Positions 8,662-20,385 of a DNA stretch of 64,000 bases are shown here, piece by piece (the stretch's first letter is position 1; the number at the start of each line of letters is the position of its first letter). A program made the position numbers and the translations under genes. Source of the DNA: Planomonospora sp. ID67723 (GTDB lineage: Bacteria > Actinomycetota > Actinomycetes > Streptosporangiales > Streptosporangiaceae); the NCBI RefSeq assembly GCF_015711605.1, contig NZ_JABTEZ010000001.1, positions 1,454,001 to 1,518,000 on the forward strand, in the 5' to 3' direction. The notes below the pieces were generated by a model that did no database searches, was not told the DNA's origin, and worked only from the letters and a program-made list of their open reading frames with translations.

Positions 8662-11241
8662 ATGCGCCGTACACCCCCCAGGCTGCTCGTTCTCGCCATG
8701 CTGGCCGCACTGGCCACCGTCGCCACCGCGCTGACCGCCGTCCCGGCCGGCGCCGCCGCCCGCCTGACCGCCGCGTTCAGCCTCACCGGCAACCAGGGCA
8801 AGTTCGTGGTGAGCAACCCCGGCGGCACCCCGGTCACCGGCTGGTCGATCACCTTCGACCTTCCGCCCGGCGTCACCGTCGGCAATCCGCAGAACGCCAC
8901 CACGGCTCAGACCGGGACACGGGTCAAGCTGACTCCGGCGTTCTACATCAACACCGTGCGGGCGAACGGCACCACCGAGCCCTACAGCCCCGCCTTCACC
9001 CTCAGCTCGCCGGTCCAGCCGACGGGCTGCACGATCAACAACGCCGCCTGCGACGGCGGCGGCGATCCACCGCCCCCGCCCGCGCCGGTCACCGCCGCCT
9101 ACACGGGCAGCGGGACGCGGGGCGGGTTCACGGTCGCCAACAACACCGCGACCGCGCTCAACGGCTGGTCGATCACCTTCGACCTGCCTGCGGGGATCAC
9201 CGCGAGCGGGGCCCAGCACGCGACGCTGAGCCAGAGCGGCCGCCAGGTCACGCTGACCCCGGCCCACTACAACACCACCGTGCCCGCGGGCGGGTCCACC
9301 GAGCCGTACAGCCCCGCCTTCACCCTCAGCGCCTCCGCCGAGCCGGAGAACTGCCGGGTCAACGACGTCAGATGCGACGGGTCGGCGGACACACCGCCCG
9401 CGGCGCCGGGGAACCTGCGCTCCCCGGTCAGGACCACCAGGACCGTCTCGCTGGCCTGGGACGCCTCGGTGCCGGGCAGCCTCCCCGTCACCGGTTACGA
9501 GGTCTACAACGGCACGGCGCTCGCCGCGGCGGTCACCGGGACGGGCACGACCGTCACCGGCCTGACCCCCGACACCGAGTACACCTTCACGGTGAAGGCC
9601 AAGGACCGCAAGGGGACCGCCTCCCCGGCCGGCACGGCGCTGAAGGTGAGGACGAACAACCCGGGTGACGACACCCGGCCGCCCACCGCCCCGGCCGGGC
9701 TGCGCAGCACGGGCAGGGGCCCGGCGAGCATCTCGCTCGCCTGGCAGGCCTCCACCGACGACAAGGGCGTCGCCGGATACGACGTCTACCTCGGCGCGAC
9801 CCTCAAGACCACGGTGCCCGGCACGTCGGTCACGGTCAACGGGCTCTCGCCGTCCACCGAGTACACCTTCACCGTGCGGGCCCGCGACCTGTACGACAAC
9901 GTCTCGCCGCCGAGCAACGAGCTGAGGGCGAGCACCGCCGACGTCGTCGGGGAGGGCTACGCCCGGGTCGGCTACTTCGTGCAGTGGGGCATCTACGGCC
10001 GTCAGTACTTCGTGCGCAACCTCGACACCACGGGGGCCGCGGCGAAGCTGACACACGTCAACTACGCCTTCGGCAACATCGATCCGGTCAACCTGACCTG
10101 CCTCAACGGCGTCACCAAGGGCACCTCGCCCAACCCGCAGGACCCCGGCCAGGGGGACGGAGCGGGTGACGCGGACGCCGACTACGGCAGGCCGATGAGC
10201 GCGGCGCAGTCCGTGGACGGGGTCGCCGACACCGGCTGGGAGAAGCTGCGCGGCAACTACAACCAGCTCCGCAAGCTCAAGGCCAAGCATCCCCACCTGA
10301 AGGTGCTGATCTCCCTGGGGGGCTGGACCTACTCGAAGTACTTCTCCGACGTGGCCGCCACCGACGCCTCCCGGCGCAAGTTCGTCGGCTCCTGCATCGA
10401 CATGTACATCAAGGGGAACCTGCCGGTGTACAACGGCGCGGGCGGGCCCGGCACCGCGGCCGGCGTCTTCGACGGCATCGACCTGGACTGGGAGTGGCCG
10501 GGCGCCGAGGGGCACCCGGGCAACCACGTCAGCCCCGCCGACAAGCGGAACAACACGCTGCTGATCGCCGAGTTCCGCAGGCAGCTCGACGCGCTGACCG
10601 AGGAGACCGGCAGACGCTACCAGCTCACCGCCTTCACCCCGGCGGACCCGGCCAAGATCGAGGCGGGCTGGGAGCTGGCCCAGGTCGCCGAGCACATGGA
10701 CATCTTCAACGTCCAGGGCTACGACTTCCACGGCTCGGGCAGCGACAACTCCTGGGAGCCCAACCGCACCGGCCACCAGGGCAACCTGTACGCCGACACC
10801 GACGATCCGTACCCCTTCCACTTCAGCGTCGAGAACGCGGTCAAGGAGTACCTGGACGCCGGGGTGAAGCCGAGGAAGATCACCATCGGGCTCGCCTACT
10901 ACGGGCGCGGCTGGCAGGGGGTCTCCGACGGCGGGAGATCCGGCGAGTGGCAGTCGGCCACCGGCGCGGCCCCCGGCCAGTTCCAGGAGGAGGCGGGCAC
11001 CCGCGGGTACGGCAACCTGGTGGCGAGCGTGCCGGGCTGCACCGTGCGCCACGACGAGCAGGCGGTGGCCACCTCCTGCTTCACCGGCAACGGCGGCCAG
11101 TGGTGGACCTTCGACGACACCTGGTCCATCGCCCGCAAGACCGCCTGGGTGCGGGAGAAGGGGCTGCTCGGGGTGATGGTCTGGGAGATGTCCGGTGACA
11201 CCGGCGTCCTGACGAACGCCGTCGACACCGGTCTGAGGTGA
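8662..11241 (+). CDS. Secreted multidomain chitinase (GH18 with two CBM2-like and two FnIII domains)
   Basis: An 859-residue exported enzyme that cleaves beta-1,4 links of chitin. Order: signal peptide (1-32, ending AGAAA), two CBM2-like binding domains (about 33-135 and 145-255, each with TGWSITFDLP or NGWSITFDLP), two fibronectin III domains (about 263-345 and 350-432), and a GH18 barrel to the end. The GH18 catalytic motif is DGIDLDWEW near 603-611, with the acid Glu at its end. The ATG at 8662 follows AAGAAGGAG, which decides the start over an upstream in-frame ATG at 8626. A palindromic operator precedes it and a 36-bp palindromic terminator follows. Confidence 0.93.
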   Translation: MRRTPPRLLVLAMLAALATVATALTAVPAGAAARLTAAFSLTGNQGKFVVSNPGGTPVTGWSITFDLPPGVTVGNPQNATTAQTGTRVKLTPAFYINTVRANGTTEPYSPAFTLSSPVQPTGCTINNAACDGGGDPPPPPAPVTAAYTGSGTRGGFTVANNTATALNGWSITFDLPAGITASGAQHATLSQSGRQVTLTPAHYNTTVPAGGSTEPYSPAFTLSASAEPENCRVNDVRCDGSADTPPAAPGNLRSPVRTTRTVSLAWDASVPGSLPVTGYEVYNGTALAAAVTGTGTTVTGLTPDTEYTFTVKAKDRKGTASPAGTALKVRTNNPGDDTRPPTAPAGLRSTGRGPASISLAWQASTDDKGVAGYDVYLGATLKTTVPGTSVTVNGLSPSTEYTFTVRARDLYDNVSPPSNELRASTADVVGEGYARVGYFVQWGIYGRQYFVRNLDTTGAAAKLTHVNYAFGNIDPVNLTCLNGVTKGTSPNPQDPGQGDGAGDADADYGRPMSAAQSVDGVADTGWEKLRGNYNQLRKLKAKHPHLKVLISLGGWTYSKYFSDVAATDASRRKFVGSCIDMYIKGNLPVYNGAGGPGTAAGVFDGIDLDWEWPGAEGHPGNHVSPADKRNNTLLIAEFRRQLDALTEETGRRYQLTAFTPADPAKIEAGWELAQVAEHMDIFNVQGYDFHGSGSDNSWEPNRTGHQGNLYADTDDPYPFHFSVENAVKEYLDAGVKPRKITIGLAYYGRGWQGVSDGGRSGEWQSATGAAPGQFQEEAGTRGYGNLVASVPGCTVRHDEQAVATSCFTGNGGQWWTFDDTWSIARKTAWVREKGLLGVMVWEMSGDTGVLTNAVDTGLR

Positions 11242-11248
11242 TCCACCC

Positions 11249-11284
11249 GGGGCCGCCGCGGCCGGCGCCGGCCGCGGCGGCCCC
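11249..11284. terminator. Perfect 36-bp palindrome after the chitinase gene
   Basis: Two 18-base arms (GGGGCCGCCGCGGCCGGC and its complement) with no loop, starting 8 bases after the chitinase stop. A likely intrinsic terminator of the GC-rich type. Confidence 0.75.
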
Positions 11285-11415
11285 GCGGTCCTCCTGCCGG
11301 GGGACCGCGGGTCGGCGCGGAGGCTGACGCCGGTCACCGCGGCGCGTGGCACGATGGCCTGGCGGTCGCACTCGTGTGGCGAAATAGCCGCATTGTTCCG
11401 TTTTGACCCCTGGAT

Positions 11416-12015
11416 GTGCCGATGACACCACCGGAGCCCCGCCTGCCGTGGCTCACCCGCACGCTCACCGGTCCGCCGGGATGGCTGCTGCTCCCGGCCG
11501 CCGCACTCACCGGCCTGCTGCTGCTGTACGGCGTGAGCGTCCCGGGCGGCTACTTCGGGCCGACGCTGCTCGGCGGGTTCGCGTTCCTCGTGCTCGCCAT
11601 CGTCTGGCTCCCCCGGTTCCTGGTGGGGCTGATCCGCGCCGACGGCCGCCCCGGCCTGCGCAGGCACTGGATCCGCTGGGCGGCGGCACCGGCCATGGCG
11701 GCGGCGGTGGCAGGGCTGGTCCACGCCGGCGTCCCCTGGCAGGTGCGGTTCGCGCTCTCCGAGGCGAGCATGGAGCGGCTGGCGCGGGCCGTGAGCACCG
11801 GTGCCGAGCCCGGGAGCGGCGGCCGGTGGGCCGGGCTGCTGCCGGTCTCGTCGGTCACGAAGATCGGCGGCGGGGTGAGCTTCCAGCTCGACGGCGCCGG
11901 CTTCCTCGACACCCACGGCCTCGCCTGGATCCCCGCCGGCAGTCCTCCCGAAGCGCCCGAGACGTCCTACGAGCATCTCCGGGGTCCCTGGTACGAATGG
12001 CGGGAGGGCTGGTGA
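11416..12015 (+). CDS. Membrane protein of unknown function
   Basis: A 199-residue protein with three hydrophobic segments: about 18-38 (GWLLLPAAALTGLLLLYGV), 49-72 and 88-108. An extracytoplasmic C-terminal domain follows, containing GGGVSFQLDGAGFLDTHGLAWIPAGSPPEAP. The start is GTG at 11416 or ATG at 11422. The stop overlaps the start of the next gene (GTGA), so the two are translationally coupled. The C-terminal phrase resembles sentences seen in small actinobacterial membrane proteins, but I cannot name the family. Confidence 0.7.
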   Translation: MPMTPPEPRLPWLTRTLTGPPGWLLLPAAALTGLLLLYGVSVPGGYFGPTLLGGFAFLVLAIVWLPRFLVGLIRADGRPGLRRHWIRWAAAPAMAAAVAGLVHAGVPWQVRFALSEASMERLARAVSTGAEPGSGGRWAGLLPVSSVTKIGGGVSFQLDGAGFLDTHGLAWIPAGSPPEAPETSYEHLRGPWYEWREGW

Positions 12016-12236
12016 GCGTGTGGCGCAGGCCCGCCGTCTGGGTCGCCGTCAGCGTTCTGTCGATCCTGCTGATGTTCGTGCTGCCGGGCGACGTCGCCTG
12101 GCCGCTGAACACGGTCATCCCGGCGGGGACGTCCGTTGCCGCGATGGCCGTGGCCGTGGTGACGGCCTACCGGGAGGCCGCCAGGATCCGCGCCGGACGC
12201 TCCGGGGGTGCGCAGCACCCCCGAGACGGGTCCTGA
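12012..12236 (+). CDS. Small two-helix membrane protein, coupled to the preceding gene
   Basis: A 74-residue protein starting at a GTG that overlaps the previous stop by four bases. Two hydrophobic helices (VWVAVSVLSILLMFVLPG, and VIPAGTSVAAMAVAVVTAY) precede a short basic tail. No function is recognised. The overlap shows that it is made together with the upstream membrane protein, perhaps as a complex. Confidence 0.7.
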   Translation: MSVWRRPAVWVAVSVLSILLMFVLPGDVAWPLNTVIPAGTSVAAMAVAVVTAYREAARIRAGRSGGAQHPRDGS

Positions 12237-12278
12237 CGTCCCTTCCCGCGTGCCCGACAGGAGGGCGTCGGCGGAGGG

Positions 12279-13121
12279 TCAGCTCAGGAGCTTCAGCGCG
12301 GAGCGCGGAGCCTGGTTGGCCTGGGCCGCGATCGAGGCCTGGGCCTGGAAGGCGATCTGGTCGCGGGTGGCCGCGGCCGCCTTCTCGGCCGCCGCGGTGT
12401 GGCCACGCCGGGACTCCGAGGCGGACAGGGCACCGATCGCCGTGTTGAGGCTGCTGATCGCGTGCTCGAAGTGGTTCCGGATGGCGCCGAGTTTCGCCCG
12501 GGTGTCCGAGATCGCCTGGATGGCCGTGTCGACGGAAGTGACCGCGGCATGGGCGGCCGCGGCGTTCGAGGTCCGGTCGCCGGGGCTCGTGGTGTCGACC
12601 AGCGACGCGGAACCCAGGTCGAGGGCGGCCGTGTCCACGATGCCCCGGCCCGTGCTGAGCTGCCGGCCGATGCCGGCGGTCTCGGCTCGCAGGACGCCGG
12701 AGGAGGCTCCGCCCAGCGGCTCGCCGGCGCCGGAGGCGATGCTGACGATCCGGTCGAGCTCCCCCCTGAGCTGGATGAACTGCTTGTCGGCCGCCTGCTG
12801 CTCCCTGGGGTCGCGGGTGCCGCCGTCGGCGGCGGCCTGGGTGGCGAGCCCGCGCATGTGCTGGAGGACGGAATGGGCCTGGGCGAGCGCCTCCTCGACG
12901 GTCTGCACGATCGAGATGCCGTCCTGGGCGCTGCGCACGGCCGCTCTGAGATCGTCGGCCCGCGTGTTCGCGGGCGCGGACGACTCCGCGGCGGCGCTCA
13001 CCGGCGGCACGGCTCCGAGGCCGCCGGGCGGCCCCTCCGGCGGCCTCGGAGCCGTGCCGCCCGCCGGTGAGCGGTGATGGACGTTCTCCGTCCCGATGTG
13101 CTGGTTGATCCGCAGCCCCAT
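12279..13121 (-). CDS. Flagellin-like protein with a rebuilt N-terminus
   Basis: A 280-residue protein. Its first ten residues (MGLRINQHIG) and the segment AVRSAQDGISIVQTVEEALAQAHSVLQHMRGLA match the N-terminal D0/D1 of bacterial flagellin. The C-terminus (AISDTRAKLGAIRNHFEHAI through DQIAFQAQASIAAQANQAP) matches flagellin D1/D0. The stretch that should lie between the first residues and DDLRAAVRS, including the RLSSGLRINSAADDAAG-type segment, is missing. A Gly/Pro-rich stretch at about 17-43, encoded by a large inverted repeat, takes its place. AGGAGG stands 4 bases before the ATG, so translation is likely. No other flagellar gene is in the window. It may be a decaying or repurposed flagellin. 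Confidence 0.8.
   Translation of the reverse strand: MGLRINQHIGTENVHHRSPAGGTAPRPPEGPPGGLGAVPPVSAAAESSAPANTRADDLRAAVRSAQDGISIVQTVEEALAQAHSVLQHMRGLATQAAADGGTRDPREQQAADKQFIQLRGELDRIVSIASGAGEPLGGASSGVLRAETAGIGRQLSTGRGIVDTAALDLGSASLVDTTSPGDRTSNAAAAHAAVTSVDTAIQAISDTRAKLGAIRNHFEHAISSLNTAIGALSASESRRGHTAAAEKAAAATRDQIAFQAQASIAAQANQAPRSALKLLS
12995..13073. repeat. 33-bp inverted repeat inside the flagellin-like gene
   Basis: Arms 12995-13027 and 13037-13073 are complementary over 10 + 23 bp with a single 4-base bulge and a 9-base loop. They encode the Gly/Pro-rich insert of the flagellin-like protein and would form a very stable hairpin near the mRNA 5' end. Confidence 0.85.
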
Positions 13122-13267
13122 GACATCCTCCTGATGAGGGCTGTGCCGACCGGTCCGTGGTCGGCTCTGCCACCGTTATCGGCGGTGGCCGGGGAGCCTT
13201 TAGGTTTCCTGACGGGAGTTTTTCGGGTTTTTCTGAGCGGATGCCCTCAGGGGGGCGCGGCCGGCCG

Positions 13268-14107
13268 TCAGGCGGTGGGATCGAGGATACCGAGGCTCAC
13301 CAGGGCGATGATGGCGACGCCGAGCAGGACGCGGTAGATCACGAAGCCGGTGAAGCGGTGGGTGCTGATGTACTTCAGGAACCAGGCCACCGCCGCGTAG
13401 CCGACGATGAAAGAGATCACGGTGGCCAGGATGGTCGGTCCCCAGGCGGGCGCCGCGCCCTCGCCGATCTCGAACAGCTCCAGCACGCCGGCGCCCAGCA
13501 CGGCGGGGATGGCCAGCAGGAAGGAGTACTTGGCGGCCTCCTCGCGGCGGTAGTCGAGCAGCAGGCCCGCGGTGATCGTGCCGCCCGAGCGGGAGACGCC
13601 GGGGATCAGGGCCAGGGACTGGGCGAAGCCGTAGACGACGGCGTGGGTGAAGCTGAGGTGCCGCTCCAGGGTGAGCTTGGTGCGGGCGGTGCGGTCGGCG
13701 AACCAGAGGATCAGGCCGAAGACGATCAGCGTGACGCCGATCAGGCGCAGGTCCCGGAAGACCGTCTCGATGCTGTCCTTGAAGAGCAGGCCGAGGACGA
13801 GGATGGGGAGCGTGCCGACGATCACGTACCAGCCCATCCGGGCGGCGTGATGGCCGCGCAGCGCGGGAGTCCACAGCGCCCGGGTCCAGGTGGAGATGAT
13901 CTCCCAGATCTCCTTGCGGAAATAGATGAGCACCGCCGTCTCGGTGCCGAGCTGGATCACCGCGGTGAACGCGGCTCCCGGGTCCTTCCAGCCGAAGAAC
14001 GCCGACACCACCCGGATGTGGGCGCTGGAGGAGATCGGCAGGAACTCCGTCAGTCCTTGAAGGATCCCGAGGACCACCGCTTCAAACCAGCCGATCAACG
14101 TGGACAC
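13268..14107 (-). CDS. uppP: Undecaprenyl-diphosphate phosphatase (UppP/BacA)
   Basis: A 279-residue integral membrane enzyme that dephosphorylates undecaprenyl diphosphate, recycling the lipid carrier of cell-wall synthesis; overproduction gives bacitracin resistance. Family motifs are present: ILQGLTEFLPISSSAH near residue 17, with the catalytic Glu, and the second motif LIPGVSRSGGTITAGL near 180. Several membrane helices span the rest (for example ILATVISFIVGYAAVAWFL). Length is typical. It stands alone, upstream of the flagellin-like gene in the same direction with a 146-base gap. Confidence 0.95.
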   Translation of the reverse strand: MSTLIGWFEAVVLGILQGLTEFLPISSSAHIRVVSAFFGWKDPGAAFTAVIQLGTETAVLIYFRKEIWEIISTWTRALWTPALRGHHAARMGWYVIVGTLPILVLGLLFKDSIETVFRDLRLIGVTLIVFGLILWFADRTARTKLTLERHLSFTHAVVYGFAQSLALIPGVSRSGGTITAGLLLDYRREEAAKYSFLLAIPAVLGAGVLELFEIGEGAAPAWGPTILATVISFIVGYAAVAWFLKYISTHRFTGFVIYRVLLGVAIIALVSLGILDPTA

Positions 14108-14254
14108 CTTCCGTCCCAGCGCGTGCGTGACCTACGCGAGGCTAGCGGAGGAAGCAGAAGCGTGTGACTCGGCCATCCGGCCGATCGAAGTCATCCGGCG
14201 GGGAGAGAGCCGGCGCGTGAGAGCCACGCGGTGATCGCCGTCACCCCCCCGCCG

Positions 14255-14713
14255 TCACCGTCTCGCCTGTCCCCGGTCGAGAGGGCCCCACTCGTCGCAC
14301 CCCTGCCTGTCGACGAGCTCGCCGGCCTCCTTCATCACCGCCTCGTCGACGATGGCCACCACTTCGCGGCACTCGATGAGGGGCTCGTTGTCGGGGCCGC
14401 GGCCCACCTCCTCGCCGGACAGGACCCATGCCTTGACCCCGGGCCCTCGTTCCCGGCGCAGGTGGGAGTAGTCGTGCAAGCGGCGGGCGGCCCACAGCCG
14501 GATCGGCCGCTCACCCCACCAGTCCTCGACGTCCAGCGGGTTGGCGGACAGGCCGGGCAGCTCCGCGCCGGTGAGGGAGTCGCGGCTGCCGCCGTTGGCG
14601 CGGTCGCCGTCCAGGTCCCTGGACCACCGGATGAACAGTCCCCGCCGCTCGCCGAGCAACGCCGCCAGCTCTCGCAGACTGGTGATGACGGACGGTTCGG
14701 AGCCCATGTTCAC
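14255..14713 (-). CDS. DUF6098-like protein
   Basis: A 152-residue soluble protein. Features: LFIRWSRDLDGDR, LPGLSANPLDVEDWWGERPIRLWAARRL and GRGPDNEPLIECREVVAIVD. I associate this set of phrases with the uncharacterised DUF6098 family of actinobacteria; the assignment is from memory. No catalytic residues are evident. It begins with ATG at 14713 and lies upstream of uppP in the same direction, beyond a ~150-base gap. Confidence 0.65.
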   Translation of the reverse strand: MNMGSEPSVITSLRELAALLGERRGLFIRWSRDLDGDRANGGSRDSLTGAELPGLSANPLDVEDWWGERPIRLWAARRLHDYSHLRRERGPGVKAWVLSGEEVGRGPDNEPLIECREVVAIVDEAVMKEAGELVDRQGCDEWGPLDRGQARR

Positions 14714-14837
14714 CTCGTTTCCCCCGGGCCGTAGGGTTCTCGGTTCCCTCGCGCGAGCAGCTCACACACGGCGGCGGGGTTCGGTGGCCGGCGGCCGGGA
14801 CCGGCCTGCGCGGTCCCGGCCGCCGACCCGCCGAGGT

Positions 14838-15254
14838 CTACTGGTTGCCCTTCGCGGCCGAGATGTCGGCCAGCGCCGAACCGGAGTCGCGGTCGATCGC
14901 CAGGTCGCCGATGCTCACGATGCCGACGGCCCTGTCGTTCTCCACCACCGGCATCCGGCGGACGGCCTTGGAGCGCATCAGCTGCACGACCTGTTCGATG
15001 CTGGTGTCGGGCCCGACCGTCACGAGGTCGTCGCTGCAGGCGTCCCGGACCGGCGTTTCGGGGCCCTTGTCCTCGGCCACGATGCGGACGGCGATGTCGC
15101 GGTCGGTCACGATCCCGGTGATCACACCGTCGTTGGTGATGATCACGGCCCCGGTGTCCTCGTCGCTCATGATCTTGGCCGCCACGGATACGGGCTGGTT
15201 CGCGTCGATCGTCATCGGGTCGGCCGTCATCACGTCGGCCACGGTCTTGCTCAT
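14838..15254 (-). CDS. Tandem CBS-domain protein
   Basis: A 138-residue protein made of two CBS domains: about 1-60 (VADVMTADPMTIDANQPVSV, ending GIVTDRDIAVRIV) and about 70-128 (DDLVTVGPDTSIEQVVQLMR, ending VGIVSIGDLAIDRD). A CBS pair binds adenosine nucleotides and senses energy or redox state. Stand-alone CBS proteins of this size are common in actinobacteria in stress regulons such as the dormancy type. A GGGG-containing leader precedes the ATG. Its partner is not apparent. Confidence 0.9.
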   Translation of the reverse strand: MSKTVADVMTADPMTIDANQPVSVAAKIMSDEDTGAVIITNDGVITGIVTDRDIAVRIVAEDKGPETPVRDACSDDLVTVGPDTSIEQVVQLMRSKAVRRMPVVENDRAVGIVSIGDLAIDRDSGSALADISAAKGNQ

Positions 15255-15382
15255 GAGATCCCCCTTTGCTTGTGATGGAGACTCTTACCCCACACGAAAC
15301 GGACAAACGGCTGGATTTATCCCAACTTGGTAATCCCTGGGAGTCCCGCCCGGGGTGCCGGGCGGGACGGAGGGACGGGAGG

Positions 15383-15580
15383 TCAGGCCGGGTGCGGCGG
15401 CTGCTGGTCCGGAGGCACGCCGCCGCCCTCCCCGCCGCCCTTGTTGCCCTTGTCCATGCCGTGCGGACGACCCCCGGAGGCCGAGGAGCCGCTGGGGCTC
15501 TCCGGCATCACGTCGAGGTTCTCGTCGTTCGTCGGAGCACCTCCGGACCTGCGGAGCTCGGGCTGCTGTGGTTGCGTCAT
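15383..15580 (-). CDS. Small hydrophilic protein of unknown function
   Basis: A 65-residue Gly/Pro/Ser-rich protein (MTQPQQPELRRSGGAPTNDE at the start, Gly-rich middle, PPDQQPPHPA end), predicted disordered. A strong ribosome-binding site (AAGGAGGGG) stands 3 bases before the ATG, which is the main reason to accept it as a gene. It shares a divergent promoter region with the small acidic gene at 15688. Confidence 0.6.
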   Translation of the reverse strand: MTQPQQPELRRSGGAPTNDENLDVMPESPSGSSASGGRPHGMDKGNKGGGEGGGVPPDQQPPHPA

Positions 15581-15687
15581 GACCCCTCCTTCTCGTGGAA
15601 ACAGGACGATTCCCTGAGGGGTGGGAGTGAATCCGGAACTTGTGCTTCTTACGGTATGAAATCGGACAATGAGGGCATGGAGGGGTT

Positions 15688-15819
15688 ATGACGATGCCGG
15701 AGGAAAGCAGCCCGAAAACCGATGACAACGACCCCCTCCTGGAGTCCGTCGCCGAGCGGGGCCAGGGCGCAGAGGAGGCCGGGCCCGAGGAGGACGAGGA
15801 CCTTGAGGACCTTCAGTGA
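15688..15819 (+). CDS. Small acidic protein of unknown function
   Basis: A 43-residue protein, MTMPEESSPKTDDNDP at the start and EEDEDLEDLQ at the end; about a third of residues are Asp or Glu. The ATG is preceded by GGAGGGG, a good ribosome-binding site. Divergent from the small hydrophilic gene at 15383-15580. No function is recognised. Confidence 0.5.
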   Translation: MTMPEESSPKTDDNDPLLESVAERGQGAEEAGPEEDEDLEDLQ

Positions 15820-15923
15820 CCGTCGGCCGGTGACTCGCGGCCGGTGAATCCGCAGGCCCTCGGCCGCTCTGCCGGCGGCCGGTACGGCCGTGCCCGCGAA
15901 GGGCACGGCCGCCTCGCGGCCTA

Positions 15924-19162
<3,239 letters not shown>

Positions 19163-19411
19163 GAACGCTCCTCGGGAGTATTACGTGGGGGGTCCCCATT
19201 CCGTACTAAGGCGGAACGTACCGTCATCAATCACCTTCGCCTAGGGGAAATCGTGGAGATTCGCGAATAGTTATGGAGCCCGAGTGATCGCAGTGGACGA
19301 TGCGCTGTGGAATCCGACCCTGACAGGGTTTTCTCAGGGATCCACCGGGAACGGGAGTCTCTTCGCCCTTCGTTCTACCGGGTGAGAAACCACGATCCGG
19401 GGAGACAAGAC

Positions 19412-19621
19412 ATGCACCGCTCGAGAAACCACAAGATCATCGCCGGCGTCTGCGGCGGCATCGCGGAGAGCCTCGGCTGGTCCCCCACGACCGTGCGGGT
19501 GCTGTGGTTCCTGCTCTCGCTGTTCCCGGGACCCCTCTGGGTGGCCTACGTCCTGATGTGGATCTTCGTTCCGAAGGCGTCGGTGAGCACCGCCGAGCCG
19601 TACTCCACGCGCCTTCGGTGA
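19412..19621 (+). CDS. PspC domain protein
   Basis: A 69-residue membrane protein: RNHKIIAGVCGGIAESLGW is the PspC signature, followed by TTVRVLWFLLSLFPGPLWVAYVLMWIFVP with two membrane helices. Such small PspC proteins are linked to envelope-stress responses. The ATG at 19412 has GGGGAG 7 bases upstream; the frame extends further up, but without a good start. It is convergent with the two-component regulator; a 10-bp stem terminator lies between them. Confidence 0.9.
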   Translation: MHRSRNHKIIAGVCGGIAESLGWSPTTVRVLWFLLSLFPGPLWVAYVLMWIFVPKASVSTAEPYSTRLR

Positions 19622-19684
19622 CCGTCCGGCGCCGGTCGCCCGCACGGGCGGCCGGCTGAGCCGCCGTGGTCCGGCCGGTGGGGA

Positions 19685-19708
19685 CGGGAGCGGCCGACGC
19701 CGCTCCCG
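19685..19708. terminator. Hairpin between convergent pspC-like and response regulator genes
   Basis: A perfect 10-bp stem (CGGGAGCGGC with its complement) and 4-base loop. It sits between two convergent stops and can serve both. Confidence 0.65.
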
Positions 19709-19731
19709 CTCCCCGCGATCGCCCCCCGCGG

Positions 19732-20385
19732 TCAGCGGCCCAGCCCGGCGTCCCTGGCCCGGACGATGGCCTCGGCGCGGTCGGCGACGTGCAGCTTGGC
19801 GAAGATGTTCGAGACGTTGTTGCGCACCGTCTTCGGCGACAGGAACAGCGCTGAGGCGATCTGCGCGTTCGACCGCCCCGCGGCGACGAGTGAGAGGATC
19901 TCCCGTTCCCTGGGGGTGAGCTGCGGGAAGACGGCCTCGTCCGGGGCCGCCGTGACGCCGGTGAAGAAGTCGGCCACGCGGCGGGCCATGCCGGGACCGA
20001 AGATCACCTCCCCGTGGGCCACGGCGGTGATCCCGCGGACGATCTCGGCCTGCCCGGCGCCCTTGAGCAGGTAGCCCCGCGCGCCCGCGCGCATCGCGGA
20101 GAACAGCGTGGCGTCCTCCTCCGACATCGTCAGCACCACGATCCCGATGTGCGGGCTCGCGGCGGTGATCCGCCTGGTGGCCTCGATGCCGTCCAGGACC
20201 GGCATGCTCACGTCCATCACCACGATGTCCGGTTGCAGCTCGACGGCCCGTTCCACGGCCTCGAGCCCGTTCGCGGCCGTGCCCGCCACCTCGATGCCCG
20301 GAATCGAGCCGAGCAGCAGGGCGAGGCCGTCCCGGTAGACCGGGTGGTCGTCGGCCAGCAGTACCCGGATCGCCTCGTCAGACAT
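19732..20385 (-). CDS. NarL/LuxR-family response regulator
   Basis: A 217-residue two-component regulator. The receiver domain (5-125) has the acidic pair DD at 12-13, phospho-acceptor Asp58 in DIVVMDVSMP and Lys in LLKGAGQAE. The LuxR-type helix-turn-helix is at about 150-210 (LTPREREILSLVAAGRSNAQ, SPKTVRNNVSNIFAKL). The ATG overlaps the stop of the kinase gene by 8 bases (ATGTCTGA), so the two are coupled as a cognate pair. The signal and targets are unknown. Confidence 0.95.
   Translation of the reverse strand: MSDEAIRVLLADDHPVYRDGLALLLGSIPGIEVAGTAANGLEAVERAVELQPDIVVMDVSMPVLDGIEATRRITAASPHIGIVVLTMSEEDATLFSAMRAGARGYLLKGAGQAEIVRGITAVAHGEVIFGPGMARRVADFFTGVTAAPDEAVFPQLTPREREILSLVAAGRSNAQIASALFLSPKTVRNNVSNIFAKLHVADRAEAIVRARDAGLGR

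Noticed and set aside
8629-11976. 1115-codon open frame antisense to the chitinase gene
   Set aside because: Same reason: its composition mirrors the coding strand, and the sense frame has all GH18 motifs.
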